Shown here: piece by piece, positions 1 through 9,439 of the stretch | Layout: every line of letters begins with the position of its first letter | Numbering within the stretch: position 1 is the stretch's first letter | Origin: Streptococcus cristatus | GTDB lineage: Bacteria; Bacillota; Bacilli; Lactobacillales; Streptococcaceae | DNA length: 64,000 nucleotides | Direction: 5' to 3' | Assembly: GCF_003943815.1 (NCBI RefSeq) | Contig: NZ_RJNA01000003.1 | Span: 6,444 to 70,443 of the forward strand | Notes under the pieces: model-generated | Database searches by the model: none | The model's input: only the letters and a program-made list of their open reading frames with translations | Told to the model about the DNA's origin: nothing | Translations under genes and position numbers: made by a program

Positions 1-12
1 AAAATTTGAAAG

Positions 13-711
13 ATGAATTTACTAGATTTTTTTACTAGTCACAAAACAGAACCGCCTGTGATGACGCCTTTTGCTTATATTCTGCTCATGATGAGCCTAG
101 TGTCCGTCATCTATGTTGCTAGTCGTTATTTTGAGCGAAAGAAAGTGCAGACTTTTTTTAGGGTTGCCCAAATCGTGCAATTAGTCTCTTTGTATGGCTG
201 GTACTTAGCTATTCAGGAGCCTTTGTCAGAGAGTCTCCCCTTGTACCATTGTCGAGTGGCGATGTTTGCTGTCTTGCTACTGCCAGATAAAGTAGCTGTA
301 GCTTATAAACAATATTTCGCCTTATTGGGAGTATTTGGACCGATTTGCGCCATTGTCTATCCGATTTTGGATCCCTATCCATTTCCACATATCACGCTAT
401 TTTCATTTTTCATCGGTCATTTGGCTCTGTTAGGCAATTCGATTATCTACCTGATGAAGCATTATGATAGACTTAATTTGTCCTATCGCCGTATTGTAGA
501 AATTACCTTTGGCTTGGATTTCCTCATCTTGCTTGGAAATATTGTATTTGGAGGAAACTACGGTTTCTTAAAGGAGCCACCTCTGGTAGGAGATCATGGT
601 ATGCTTGGCAACTATCTGATTGTGTCGATGGTCTTAGCGGCTGCCTTGCTTCTATTTTCTTACTTGTTCAAAGAAATGAAGGAAAGACAGGCAGAGCGAT
701 TGACCCAATAA
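13..711 (+). CDS. TIGR02206-type integral membrane protein, copy 1
   Basis: The 232-residue product is almost wholly hydrophobic, with about six or seven predicted membrane segments, and keeps the LPLYHCR and NYGFLKEPP-type motifs of the YwaF/TIGR02206 family, whose function is unknown. The start is fixed by an in-frame stop just upstream (TGA at 7-9) and a weak GAAAG ribosome site. It is followed 108 bp later by a paralogue in the same orientation, so the two arose by tandem duplication. A role in the membrane is certain only in the sense of location. Nothing in the neighbourhood gives a substrate. Confidence 0.8.
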   Translation: MNLLDFFTSHKTEPPVMTPFAYILLMMSLVSVIYVASRYFERKKVQTFFRVAQIVQLVSLYGWYLAIQEPLSESLPLYHCRVAMFAVLLLPDKVAVAYKQYFALLGVFGPICAIVYPILDPYPFPHITLFSFFIGHLALLGNSIIYLMKHYDRLNLSYRRIVEITFGLDFLILLGNIVFGGNYGFLKEPPLVGDHGMLGNYLIVSMVLAAALLLFSYLFKEMKERQAERLTQ

Positions 712-819
712 AGATTGGAAGAGGAAATGATTTCTCTAGCAACTAGGAAAATTCTGCCTAGATTTTCAATCTGACTGGGAGTTTGAACATACAGATTTTA
801 AAAGTAGAAAGGAAACCAG

Positions 820-1500
820 ATGCATCATTTTTTGACTACCAACCAAACTGAACCACCCTTTGTATCAGCTTTGGCCTACTCTTTGATGATGGCACTGCTT
901 TTGCTATCCATCTACGCATCGATAAAATACCATAAGAATCCTAGCTTTATCAAAAGCATGAAAATTCTTCAGTTGTGCCAACTGGCAGTTCTTTATAGTT
1001 GGTATGTGGGTTTTCAGCTTCCTCTGGCAAATAGTCTGCCTTTGTACCATTGCCGTTTGGCCATGTTTGCGGTGGTCTTTCTGCCAGATAAATGGCCCAG
1101 CAAGCAGTATTTTGCTCTCTTAGGAGCCAGCGGAGCAGTCTTTGCCCTTGGTTATCCAGTCTTTGATCCTTATGATTTCCCGCACATTACCAGTTTTTCT
1201 TTCCTGATTGGTCACTATGCGCTCTTGGTAAATTCCTTGATTTATCTGATGAATTACTACGATAAGACCCAACTCAAGAAATACATGATTGTGCTCTATA
1301 CTTTTGTGCTCGATGCCTTTCTTGTCGGTGTCAATCAAGTGACGGGTGGAAATTACGGTCTGCTAAAAAGCCCGCCTTTTATCAATCAGCACAATCTTTT
1401 AGTAAAATATTTAGCTGTATCGATTATTTTGTCCGCTACCTTGCTTCTTTTTGATGAAGTATTTAAGAAACGCTGGAAAAAGCAGCTGGAAATTGTTTGA
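820..1500 (+). CDS. TIGR02206-type integral membrane protein, copy 2
   Basis: This 226-residue protein is a diverged tandem copy of the preceding gene. Both share LPLYHCR, the F.PHIT.FSF..GH segment and a GGNYG.LK.PP motif near the last third. It has about six hydrophobic segments and a basic C-terminus. The start at 820 is preceded by GAAAGGAAA at a suitable distance. The divergence between the copies suggests an old duplication and possibly different roles. The family is uncharacterised, so no function is proposed. A terminator follows directly. Confidence 0.8.
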   Translation: MHHFLTTNQTEPPFVSALAYSLMMALLLLSIYASIKYHKNPSFIKSMKILQLCQLAVLYSWYVGFQLPLANSLPLYHCRLAMFAVVFLPDKWPSKQYFALLGASGAVFALGYPVFDPYDFPHITSFSFLIGHYALLVNSLIYLMNYYDKTQLKKYMIVLYTFVLDAFLVGVNQVTGGNYGLLKSPPFINQHNLLVKYLAVSIILSATLLLFDEVFKKRWKKQLEIV

Positions 1501-1517
1501 TATTGCATTTTATAGCT

Positions 1518-1547
1518 CCTGTCAAGTTAATTTGGCAGGACTTTTCT
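1518..1547 (+). terminator. Rho-independent terminator after the TIGR02206 pair
   Basis: CCTGTCAA and TTGGCAGG form an 8-bp stem with one G-U pair, followed by ACTTTTCTT. Confidence 0.7.
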
Positions 1548-1677
1548 TAAATCTGATTTTAATCTTAATCTTTGCAATTTTCCTCTTTAGCAGTGTCATT
1601 GTTAGATTTTAAGACAAGTTAGCCAAATATAAAGAATAGAATCGCTGGCAAGGGCGATTTTTACCTTTCTTATATAA

Positions 1678-1706
1678 TTGAAAAAAAGCGCCAAATCCGC
1701 TATAAT
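1678..1706 (+). promoter_or_regulatory. Sigma-70 type promoter of prfC
   Basis: TTGAAA (1678-1683) and a perfect TATAAT (1701-1706) are separated by 17 bp, about 90 bp upstream of prfC. Confidence 0.75.
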
Positions 1707-1795
1707 AGGTAGGTTGAAAGGATTAGAATATTCCAATGTAAAATATAAAAATACTGACATTCACCATTATCCAAAAAGAAAAGAAAGAGAAGAAG

Positions 1796-3340
1796 ATGAC
1801 TTTACAAGAAGAAATTAAGAAACGACGCACCTTTGCCATTATTTCCCACCCGGACGCGGGGAAAACGACCATCACTGAGCAGTTGCTCTACTTCGGAGGC
1901 GAGATTCGTGAGGCTGGTACCGTAAAAGGAAAGAAAACAGGAACTTTTGCCAAGTCTGACTGGATGGATATCGAGAAACAACGTGGGATTTCGGTCACTT
2001 CATCTGTGATGCAATTTGACTACGATGGCAAACGCGTGAACATCTTAGACACACCAGGGCACGAGGACTTCTCAGAAGATACCTATCGGACCTTGATGGC
2101 GGTGGATGCTGCTGTCATGGTCGTGGACTCTGCCAAGGGTATCGAGGCTCAAACCAAGAAGCTCTTTGAGGTTGTCAAACACCGTGGAATTCCGGTCTTT
2201 ACCTTTATGAACAAGCTGGACCGTGACGGTCGTGAGCCACTGGACCTCTTGCAAGAATTGGAAGAAGTCTTGGGGATTGCTAGCTATCCAATGAACTGGC
2301 CAATCGGGATGGGGAAAGCCTTTGAGGGCTTATATGACCTCTATAACCAACGCTTGGAGCTCTATAAAGGAGATGAGCGTTTTGCCAGCCTAGAAGATGG
2401 GGACAAGCTTTTTGCCAGCAATCCTTTCTATGAGCAAGTTAAGGATGACATTGAGCTCCTGAAGGAAGCAGGGAATGAGTTCTCAGAGGAAGCTATTTTA
2501 GCTGGTGAGCTAACCCCAGTCTTCTTCGGTTCAGCCCTGACTAACTTTGGGGTGCAGACCTTCCTTGAGACCTTCCTCAAGTTTGCTCCAGAACCTCATG
2601 GACACAAGAAAACAGACGGAGAAATTGTGGATCCTTATGACAAGGATTTCTCAGGATTCGTCTTTAAAATCCAAGCCAACATGGACCCTCGTCACCGTGA
2701 CCGTATTGCCTTTGTCCGTATCGTATCGGGTGAATTTGAGCGCGGTATGAGTGTCAACCTACCTCGTACTGGTAAGACTGCCAAACTGTCTAATGTTACC
2801 CAGTTTATGGCGGAAAGTCGTGAGAATGTAACCAATGCCGTAGCAGGTGATATCATCGGGGTTTACGATACAGGTACCTATCAGGTTGGGGATACCTTGA
2901 CGGTTGGAAAAAACAAGTTTGAATTTGAACCCCTGCCAACCTTTACTCCAGAGATTTTCATGAAAGTATCAGCTAAGAACGTCATGAAGCAAAAATCCTT
3001 CCATAAAGGAATGGAGCAGTTGGTACAAGAAGGAGCCGTCCAGCTTTATAAGAATTACCAAACAGGTGAGTACATGCTAGGCGCTGTCGGGCAACTCCAG
3101 TTTGAAGTTTTCAAGCACCGGATGGAAGGCGAGTATAATGCAGAAGTTGTCATGACTCCAATGGGTAAAAAGACAGTTCGTTGGATTTCGCCAGAGGACC
3201 TAGACGAGCGCATGTCGTCAAGCCGCAACATCTTGGCCAAAGATCGTTTCGACCAACCTGTTTTCCTCTTTGAAAATGACTTTGCCCTCCGCTGGTTTGC
3301 AGACAAGTATCCAGATGTGAAGTTAGAAGAGAAGATGTGA
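1796..3340 (+). CDS. prfC: Peptide chain release factor 3
   Basis: This 514-residue protein is the GTPase RF3, which removes RF1/RF2 from the ribosome after termination. The G1 motif HPDAGKTT lies near residue 18, the G3 motif DTPGHED near 83, and NKLDRDG (G4) near 139, followed by translation-factor domain 2 and the RF3 C-terminal domain. Length matches the family (about 514-529). The start follows an AGAAAGAGAAG purine tract. It appears monocistronic: its own promoter lies 90 bp upstream and a 210-bp gap follows. Confidence 0.96.
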   Translation: MTLQEEIKKRRTFAIISHPDAGKTTITEQLLYFGGEIREAGTVKGKKTGTFAKSDWMDIEKQRGISVTSSVMQFDYDGKRVNILDTPGHEDFSEDTYRTLMAVDAAVMVVDSAKGIEAQTKKLFEVVKHRGIPVFTFMNKLDRDGREPLDLLQELEEVLGIASYPMNWPIGMGKAFEGLYDLYNQRLELYKGDERFASLEDGDKLFASNPFYEQVKDDIELLKEAGNEFSEEAILAGELTPVFFGSALTNFGVQTFLETFLKFAPEPHGHKKTDGEIVDPYDKDFSGFVFKIQANMDPRHRDRIAFVRIVSGEFERGMSVNLPRTGKTAKLSNVTQFMAESRENVTNAVAGDIIGVYDTGTYQVGDTLTVGKNKFEFEPLPTFTPEIFMKVSAKNVMKQKSFHKGMEQLVQEGAVQLYKNYQTGEYMLGAVGQLQFEVFKHRMEGEYNAEVVMTPMGKKTVRWISPEDLDERMSSSRNILAKDRFDQPVFLFENDFALRWFADKYPDVKLEEKM

Positions 3341-3349
3341 TTCAGTACT

Positions 3350-3378
3350 ACCAATTGGAAATAAAGTTCCTAATTGGT
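3350..3378 (+). other. Hairpin downstream of prfC, no U-tract
   Basis: ACCAATTGGAA pairs with TTCC-T-AATTGGT to make a stem of about 11 bp with one bulge. No run of T follows, so it may protect the 3' end of the mRNA rather than terminate. The rest of the gap before corA holds one more weak hairpin (GCTAG/CTAGC near 3384-3408) and nothing else that I recognise. Confidence 0.4.
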
Positions 3379-3550
3379 GGACGCTAGCCGCTATTTGGCG
3401 AACTAGCTAACTGCCTTACTAACTACGTTTGGCAAATGAAACCGATTTGCTTGGTTATTGTCAGGACATAGGAGCTTTGGCAATGAGGCTAAGTGTGGAC
3501 ATTAGGCGTGAGTTATTAGACAATCATTCTAGATCCCAGAAAGGAGTTCT

Positions 3551-4462
3551 ATGTTTCTGGAAAGAAAACTAAAAGACCAATCTGTCTGGATCAACATTGA
3601 CTCAGATGATGTTAAAAAGAATGGACAGATTTATCAGGATTACAATATCGACCTTGAAACCATCGAGTATGCGCTGGATAAAAATGAGCGGGCTCACATG
3701 GACTACAATCGTGAGAATGGGACGGTTCTTTTTATCTATAATGTGCTGAATCTAGCGACAGAGAAGGACTACTATGAGACCATTCCGATGACTTTCGTGG
3801 TGCAGCAGGATCGTCTCATCACCATCAGCAATCAAGACAATGCTTATGTGGTTGATATCATGAAGGCTTACACGGAGAATCATGAGCCCGTATCGGTCTA
3901 TAAGTTTCTTTTTGCCAGTTTAGAGTTGATCTCCAATTCCTACTATCCGGTCATTGAGCAGATGGATAAGCGCAAGGATGAGCTTAACCGACTTTTGCGT
4001 CAGAAAACTACTAAAAAGCACTTGTTTGCTCTCTCGGATTTGGAAACTTCCATGGTCTATCTGGTGGCAGCATCCAAGCAAAATAGCATACTGCTAGAGC
4101 ACATCAAGAGCCATGCTGTTTATCGTGGGTTTGATGAACTAGAGACCGAGCAATTTGAAGATGCCATGATTGAGGCACGTCAGCTGGTTTCAATGACGGA
4201 TTTGATTGCTCAGGTTCTTAGCCAGCTTTCGGGCTCCTACAATAACATCCTGAACAACAATCTGAATGATAATTTGACTGTCTTGACCATCATTTCAGTT
4301 CTTCTGGCAGTCCTAGCAGTTATCACCGGCTTCTTTGGTATGAATGTTCCCCTGCCTTTGTCAGATGATAAAAATGCTTGGCTTTATATTATCATCATTA
4401 GCTTTGTTCTCTGGACTCTTCTGACCAAGCTCCTCAACTGGGTGGTCAATAAAGAGCGATGA
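3551..4462 (+). CDS. corA: CorA-family magnesium (divalent cation) transporter
   Basis: The 303-residue protein has a long acidic cytoplasmic N-terminal domain and two C-terminal membrane helices. The signature GMN (residues about 263-265, in FFGMNVP) sits at the end of the first helix, as in CorA channels that form pentamers and pass Mg2+ or related ions. The start is supported by AAAGGAG upstream. A terminator follows at once, so the gene is probably a single transcription unit. The exact ion (Mg, Co or Ni) cannot be told from sequence. Confidence 0.9.
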   Translation: MFLERKLKDQSVWINIDSDDVKKNGQIYQDYNIDLETIEYALDKNERAHMDYNRENGTVLFIYNVLNLATEKDYYETIPMTFVVQQDRLITISNQDNAYVVDIMKAYTENHEPVSVYKFLFASLELISNSYYPVIEQMDKRKDELNRLLRQKTTKKHLFALSDLETSMVYLVAASKQNSILLEHIKSHAVYRGFDELETEQFEDAMIEARQLVSMTDLIAQVLSQLSGSYNNILNNNLNDNLTVLTIISVLLAVLAVITGFFGMNVPLPLSDDKNAWLYIIIISFVLWTLLTKLLNWVVNKER

Positions 4463-4479
4463 ATAAAATACATTAAATG

Positions 4480-4507
4480 AATGAGGTTTTCGAGCCTCAT
4501 TTTTTTG
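4480..4507 (+). terminator. Terminator after corA
   Basis: AATGAGG and CCTCATT form a 7-bp stem with a TTTTCGAG loop, followed by a T-tract. Confidence 0.8.
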
Positions 4508-4584
4508 CGGTATTAGCTGGAGCGGGTTTCTTCTTCTATTTATGAAAAATAGAGAGAAAATGTTTTGTATAGTAGGACAAAAAG

Positions 4585-4613
4585 ATGAAAATCTGCTTTC
4601 AAAGTAGTATAAT
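4585..4613 (+). promoter_or_regulatory. Promoter of the ABC-2 exporter operon
   Basis: TATAAT at 4608-4613 is perfect; the -35 at 4585-4590 (ATGAAA) is weak. Spacing is 17 bp. Confidence 0.55.
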
Positions 4614-4642
4614 AATCTTAGTATCATAATAGGAGGTTTCAT

Positions 4643-5536
4643 ATGCTTCATGTAGAAAAACTAGAAAAAAGTTTTGGGCAAAAGCAAGTCTTGTTCGGTA
4701 TTGATTTTGAAGCCCAGCCGGGGCATATCCTTGGCTTGATTGGGAAAAACGGTGCTGGGAAAACAACGATTTTTCACAGTATTTTGCGCTTCCTAGACTA
4801 TAGTGGAGAGATTCGTTTCGAAGGGCAGGCTATCAAGCAGGAGACCTATAATAGGATTGGCTATCTGCCTGAGGAAAGAAGCCTGATGCCCAAGCTGACG
4901 GTCTTTGAGCAAGTGCGCTATCTGGCAAATCTAAAGGGTGTGCCGACAGCTGTTGTCAAAGAAAAACTGCCCCAGTGGATGGAAAAGCTCCAGGTCAAGG
5001 GGAAATTAACCGACAAAATCAAGAGTTTGTCCAAGGGGAACCAGCAAAAGGTTCAGCTGATTATCACGCTCTTGCATGAGCCAGACTTGATCATCTTAGA
5101 TGAGCCTTTCAGCGGTCTGGATCCTGTCAATACTGAAATCCTGAAGGAAGTCATTGTTGAGGAGAAGAAGCGTGGAGCGACGATTATCTTCTCGGATCAT
5201 GTCATGACAAATGTGGAAGAACTGTGCGATGATGTCCTGATGATTCGTGACGGGCAAGTGGTCCTCAATGGCGATGTACAGGCAGTCCGCAACCAATATG
5301 GCAAGACTCGTCTTTTCGTCTCAAGTGACCTGTCTCAGGCTGAATTAGAAGCCCTGCCTCATGTTGTCAAGGCGACGCAGACCAAGCAAGGCATCTGGAA
5401 ATTGATTTTGGATGACGAAACAGCTGGTCCTGAATTGTTTGATCGCTTGACCAAGGGAAGTTATGTGGCAACTTTTGACCAGCAGGCACCGACAATTGAT
5501 GAAATTTTCAAATTAGAATCAGGGGTGGAAGTATGA
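4643..5536 (+). CDS. ABC transporter ATP-binding subunit (NatA/YhaQ-like)
   Basis: A 297-residue ATPase with Walker A GKNGAGKTT at about residue 34, the signature LSKGNQQK near 133, and Walker B LIILDEPFSGLDP near 150. The C-terminal 80 residues are the extension typical of ABC-2 exporter ATPases. It overlaps the next gene by 4 bp (ATGA), so the two are translationally coupled and form one exporter. A strong AGGAGG ribosome site precedes the ATG. Family members export sodium, drugs or peptides; substrate here is unknown. Confidence 0.9.
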   Translation: MLHVEKLEKSFGQKQVLFGIDFEAQPGHILGLIGKNGAGKTTIFHSILRFLDYSGEIRFEGQAIKQETYNRIGYLPEERSLMPKLTVFEQVRYLANLKGVPTAVVKEKLPQWMEKLQVKGKLTDKIKSLSKGNQQKVQLIITLLHEPDLIILDEPFSGLDPVNTEILKEVIVEEKKRGATIIFSDHVMTNVEELCDDVLMIRDGQVVLNGDVQAVRNQYGKTRLFVSSDLSQAELEALPHVVKATQTKQGIWKLILDDETAGPELFDRLTKGSYVATFDQQAPTIDEIFKLESGVEV

Positions 5537-6747
5537 AACAAATGTTAATCGTCATCAAAGAAACCTACCTGCGTCATGTCAAGTCTTGGAGTTTTGTCTT
5601 TATGGTCTTGTCTCCTTTTCTCTTTCTTGGGCTGAGCTTGGGGATTGGCTATCTGCAAGGAAGCTCGATGGCCTCTTCAAAAAAAGTAGCAGTACTGACC
5701 CAGCTTGATTCTGTACGAGAAGTATTAAGAGCTGAAGATCAGCTGAGTTTTCAGTACAAAGATGAAACTGCAGCCAAGCAGGCTGTAAAAGATAAGAAAA
5801 TCTCGGGCTATCTGACGATTGAGGAAAGAGATGGACAGCTTTATGCCACCTATTACGCAGAAACCAGTATGAACGCTGCAACGAAAATGGCTCTGTCCAA
5901 TTCCCTTATTCAAGTCCAGCAGGCTTTAAACTTGGCTCAGGCCGAATTATCAGATGAGCAGAGTCAGATTCTTGCGCGGACAGTCCAGTTTGAAGAGAAA
6001 ATTGATGAAAACAAAGAAAGCAAGAAGATGGTTCAGACCTTTGCTGCAATAGGGCTGGGCTTCATGCTCTATATGATTTTGATTACTTATGCCAGCGTTA
6101 CTGCCCAAGATGTGGCCAGTGAAAAGGGCACAAAAATCATGGAAGTCATCTTCTCCAGTATTAAGGCAACCGATTATTTCTATGCTCGTATGATTGGGAT
6201 TTTTGCAGTGATTCTTAGCCATCTGGGTATTTATGTGCTTGGTGGACTGGCAGCCTTTCTCTTTGCGGACAGCATTCCTCTTGTATCCCAAGTCTTGAAG
6301 AGTAATCCAGCCATTCAGCAGTATATCGGAGAAGCTGTGTCTTTGAATACCCTAGCTTTTGTAGCTGTCAGCATCTTTATGTATGTCGTCTTGTCGGCCT
6401 TTCTTGGTTCGATGGTGGCACGAGCAGAAGATACAGGAAAAGTCCTTTCGCCAGTTATCATGCTCATTTTAGTCGGTTTCATGGGAGTTTCAGCTTTGGG
6501 AGCAGCAGGAGATAATGTGATTTTGAAGGTTGGTTCTTACCTTCCGTTCATCTCAACCTTTTTCATGCCTTTCCGGGCTATCAATGGTTATGCGACCAGC
6601 TTGGAAGCTTGGCTTTCTCTAGGAATTACAGCTATTTTCGCGGTGATGATGACATTTTTCATCGCGCGAATCTACTCCAGCCTTGTCCTGCAGACGGATG
6701 ATTTGGGAGCTTGGAAGACCTTCAAACGTGCTTTAAAATATAAATAA
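5533..6747 (+). CDS. ABC-2 type transporter permease (NatB/YhaP-like)
   Basis: The 404-residue protein starts with one membrane helix (about 20-40), then a long extracytoplasmic domain of about 140 residues, then five or six helices in the C-terminal half. This is the NatB/YhaP layout of ABC-2 membrane subunits. The VASEKGTKIMEVI segment just after the second helix is characteristic of the family. The start overlaps the end of the ATPase gene. The pair is closed by a terminator at 6753. Substrate is not indicated by the sequence. Confidence 0.88.
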   Translation: MKQMLIVIKETYLRHVKSWSFVFMVLSPFLFLGLSLGIGYLQGSSMASSKKVAVLTQLDSVREVLRAEDQLSFQYKDETAAKQAVKDKKISGYLTIEERDGQLYATYYAETSMNAATKMALSNSLIQVQQALNLAQAELSDEQSQILARTVQFEEKIDENKESKKMVQTFAAIGLGFMLYMILITYASVTAQDVASEKGTKIMEVIFSSIKATDYFYARMIGIFAVILSHLGIYVLGGLAAFLFADSIPLVSQVLKSNPAIQQYIGEAVSLNTLAFVAVSIFMYVVLSAFLGSMVARAEDTGKVLSPVIMLILVGFMGVSALGAAGDNVILKVGSYLPFISTFFMPFRAINGYATSLEAWLSLGITAIFAVMMTFFIARIYSSLVLQTDDLGAWKTFKRALKYK

Positions 6748-6752
6748 ATCAC

Positions 6753-6789
6753 AACTTCACTGGAGTCATCTGGTGAAGTTTTCTTTTTG
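6753..6789 (+). terminator. Terminator after the ABC-2 exporter
   Basis: AACTTCAC and GTGAAGTT form a perfect 8-bp stem followed by TTCTTTTT. Confidence 0.8.
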
Positions 6790-6840
6790 TATTTTAATTT
6801 AATATTTTGAATAATAGGGCTAGGTAAAAAGTGGAATTTA

Positions 6841-6849
6841 TGGTAAAAT
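6841..6849 (+). promoter_or_regulatory. Extended -10 promoter of pyrH-frr
   Basis: TGGTAAAAT is an extended -10 (TGnTAAAAT). No good -35 is visible. Confidence 0.5.
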
Positions 6850-6876
6850 AGTACAGATAAAACAAGGAGTGGAAAA

Positions 6877-7602
6877 ATGGTAGAACCTAAATATAAGCGT
6901 ATTTTGATTAAACTATCTGGAGAAGCTTTGGCTGGCGAAAAAGGTGTGGGTATCAATATTGCCACTGTTCAAAAGATGGCTGAAGAAATCAAGGAAGTCC
7001 ATGAACTGGGCATTCAAATTGCCTTGGTTATCGGTGGCGGTAATCTTTGGCGAGGCGAACCAGCAGCAGAAGCAGGCATGGATCGCGTTCAAGCGGACTA
7101 TACTGGGATGTTAGGGACAGTTATGAATGCACTTGTAATGGCAGATTCCTTGCAACAAGTGGGCGTTGACACCCGCGTTCAAACAGCAATTGCCATGCAA
7201 CAGGTAGCTGAGCCTTATATTCGTGGACGTGCTCTTCGTCACTTGGAAAAAGGTCGGATCGTTATTTTCGGTGCTGGTATTGGTTCACCATATTTCTCAA
7301 CAGATACGACAGCTGCTCTGCGGGCTGCGGAAATTGAGGCAGATGCTATCCTCATGGCTAAAAATGGTGTAGATGGAGTCTACAATGCCGATCCAAACAA
7401 GGATAAGACGGCTGTTAAGTTTGATGAATTGACCCACCGTGATGTTATTAACAAAGGCTTACGCATCATGGACTCGACTGCTTCTACCCTTTCTATGGAC
7501 AATGACATTGACCTAGTCGTCTTTAATATGAATGAACCTGGCAATATCAAACGAGTCGTCTTTGGCGAGCAAATCGGGACAACTGTCTCAAATAATTTAT
7601 AA
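6877..7602 (+). CDS. pyrH: Uridylate (UMP) kinase
   Basis: This 241-residue amino-acid-kinase fold enzyme phosphorylates UMP to UDP in pyrimidine nucleotide synthesis. The N-terminal KLSGEAL phosphate loop, the GGGN.WRG motif near residue 50 and the [10 protein letters not shown]-like loop (here [13 protein letters not shown], about 131) are all present, and the length is standard. It is followed 20 bp later by frr, the usual bacterial pyrH-frr pair. The start follows AAGGAG at proper distance. Confidence 0.96.
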   Translation: MVEPKYKRILIKLSGEALAGEKGVGINIATVQKMAEEIKEVHELGIQIALVIGGGNLWRGEPAAEAGMDRVQADYTGMLGTVMNALVMADSLQQVGVDTRVQTAIAMQQVAEPYIRGRALRHLEKGRIVIFGAGIGSPYFSTDTTAALRAAEIEADAILMAKNGVDGVYNADPNKDKTAVKFDELTHRDVINKGLRIMDSTASTLSMDNDIDLVVFNMNEPGNIKRVVFGEQIGTTVSNNL

Positions 7603-7621
7603 AAATCAGGGAGAAAAGAAA

Positions 7622-8179
7622 ATGGCAAATGCAATTGTAGAAAAAGCAAAAGAAAGAATGACCCATTCGCACCAAAGTTTGGCGCGTGAATTTGGTAGTA
7701 TCCGTGCAGGCCGCGCTAATGCTAGCCTTTTGGATCGCATCCATGTGGAATACTATGGAGTAGAGACACCGCTTAACCAACTCTCTTCTATCACGATTCC
7801 AGAAGCGCGTGTTCTTTTGGTGACACCTTTTGATAAGTCTTCTATCAAGGATATCGAGCGTGCGATTAATGCATCTGACTTAGGTATCACACCATCTAGC
7901 GACGGATCTGTCATTCGTTTGGTTATTCCAGCTCTGACAGAGGAAACTCGTCGTGAATTAGCTAAAGAAGTGAAAAAAGTCGGTGAAAATGCTAAGATTG
8001 CGATTCGTAACATCCGTCGCGATGCGATGGACGAAGCCAAGAAACAGGAAAAGGCTAAAGAAATCACTGAAGATGAATTGAAGGTTCTTGAAAAGGATAT
8101 CCAAAAAGTCACTGATGATGCAGTGAAGCATATCGATGATATGACAGCGACTAAAGAAAAAGAACTTCTAGAAGTTTAA
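7622..8179 (+). CDS. frr: Ribosome recycling factor
   Basis: The 185-residue protein is RRF, which with EF-G splits the post-termination ribosome. The conserved [17 protein letters not shown] stretch near residues 20-36 and the C-terminal helix [19 protein letters not shown] are diagnostic. The reading frame is open further upstream into pyrH, but the family start and the GGGAGAAAAG site place initiation at 7622. It is co-transcribed with pyrH and ends at a terminator. Confidence 0.96.
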   Translation: MANAIVEKAKERMTHSHQSLAREFGSIRAGRANASLLDRIHVEYYGVETPLNQLSSITIPEARVLLVTPFDKSSIKDIERAINASDLGITPSSDGSVIRLVIPALTEETRRELAKEVKKVGENAKIAIRNIRRDAMDEAKKQEKAKEITEDELKVLEKDIQKVTDDAVKHIDDMTATKEKELLEV

Positions 8180-8196
8180 TATTTTAACAGAATCAA

Positions 8197-8229
8197 AACT
8201 CAGTTGGCCTTGGCTGACTGAGTTGTTTT
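8197..8229 (+). terminator. Terminator after frr
   Basis: AACTCAGT and ACTGAGTT form a perfect 8-bp stem followed by GTTTT. Confidence 0.75.
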
Positions 8230-8278
8230 AACATAAAAATCCTTGCGAGTAGAAGAAGCAAGGTAGAAATAGGAATAT

Positions 8279-9133
8279 ATGAATACAAATCTTGCTAGCT
8301 TCATCGTGGGGATTATCACGGATGAAAACGATCGTTTTTACTTTGTCCAGAAGGATGGACAAACTTATGCGCTTTCTAAAGAAGAGGGACCGCATGAGCT
8401 CGGTCAGTCTGTCAAGGGCTTTGCCTACAGCGATATGAAGCAGAAACTTCGCCTGACGACTCTTGAAGTCACAGCGACCCAAGAGCAGTTTGGCTGGGGA
8501 ACAGTGACGGAGGTTCGCAAGGATCTAGGCGTCTTTGTCGATACCGGCCTGCCGGATAAGCAAATCGTCGTGTCACTAGACATCTTGCCAGAAATCAAGG
8601 AACTTTGGCCTAAGAAGGGCGACCGCCTCTATATTCGTCTGGATGTGGACAAGAAAGACCGCATCTGGGGTCAACTGGCTTATCAAGAGGATTTCCAGCG
8701 TCTGGCTCGCCCTGCCTACAATAACATGCAGAACCAAAATTGGCCAGCCATTGTTTATCGGCTCAAGCTTTCTGGCACCTTTGTCTATCTGCCAGAGAAT
8801 AATATGCTGGGCTTTATCCATCCGAGCGAGCGCTATGCAGAGCCACGTCTGGGGCAGGTCTTGGACGCACGAGTAATTGGCTTCCGTGAAGTAGACCGCA
8901 CCCTTAACCTCTCCCTCAAGCCTCGCTCCTTTGAAATGCTGGAAAACGATGCCCAGATGATTCTGACCTATCTGGAGAGCAACGGTGGCTTCATGACTTT
9001 GAATGACAAATCTTCACCAGACGATATCAAGGCCACTTTTGGTATTTCCAAAGGCCAGTTTAAAAAAGCCCTGGGCGGTCTCATGAAAGCTGGTAAAATC
9101 AAGCAAGATCCGACTGGAACGGAGTTGATTTAA
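8279..9133 (+). CDS. cvfB: CvfB-family S1-domain RNA-binding protein
   Basis: The 284-residue protein matches CvfB/YitL: three consecutive S1-like beta-barrels and a C-terminal winged helix of about 60 residues (ILTYLESNGGFMTLNDKSSP onward). In staphylococci and pneumococci the family binds RNA and affects virulence gene expression. The stop codon is directly followed by the ATG of the next gene with no gap, so the two are co-translated. The ribosome site (AGGAATAT) is weak. Confidence 0.88.
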   Translation: MNTNLASFIVGIITDENDRFYFVQKDGQTYALSKEEGPHELGQSVKGFAYSDMKQKLRLTTLEVTATQEQFGWGTVTEVRKDLGVFVDTGLPDKQIVVSLDILPEIKELWPKKGDRLYIRLDVDKKDRIWGQLAYQEDFQRLARPAYNNMQNQNWPAIVYRLKLSGTFVYLPENNMLGFIHPSERYAEPRLGQVLDARVIGFREVDRTLNLSLKPRSFEMLENDAQMILTYLESNGGFMTLNDKSSPDDIKATFGISKGQFKKALGGLMKAGKIKQDPTGTELI

Positions 9134-9349
9134 ATGAGAAAATCTTTTTACAGTTGGCTGATGACGGAGCGCAATCCTAAAAGTAATAAGCCCAAAGCAA
9201 TTTTGGCGGACTTGGTTTTTCAGGATACTGCCTTTCCCAAGCATACGGATGATTTTGATGAGGTCAGTCGTTTTCTGGAAGAGCATGCAAATTTTTCCTT
9301 TAACTTGGGCGAGTTCGATGCGATTTGGGAAGAATATCAGGCCCATTAA
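9134..9349 (+). CDS. YozE SAM-like (UPF0346) small protein
   Basis: This 71-residue protein has the YozE fold signature: [10 protein letters not shown] near the start, then a helical bundle with [12 protein letters not shown] and [13 protein letters not shown] near the end. YozE-like proteins occur throughout Firmicutes, are about 70 residues long and have no assigned function; the fold resembles sterile-alpha-motif domains. The ATG abuts the cvfB stop codon, so it is an operon partner of cvfB. Confidence 0.9.
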   Translation: MRKSFYSWLMTERNPKSNKPKAILADLVFQDTAFPKHTDDFDEVSRFLEEHANFSFNLGEFDAIWEEYQAH

Positions 9350-9367
9350 GTGGATAGTGGCTAGGGA

Positions 9368-9396
9368 TAGTCATTTTCTGCTTGCTTTGATATAAT
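9368..9396 (+). promoter_or_regulatory. Promoter of phoH
   Basis: TAGTCA (9368-9373), 17 bp, and an extended -10 TGATATAAT (9388-9396). Confidence 0.65.
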
Positions 9397-9439
9397 AAAG
9401 GTAATTCATTCAATAAATTAAAATAGAGAGGTTCTTTGT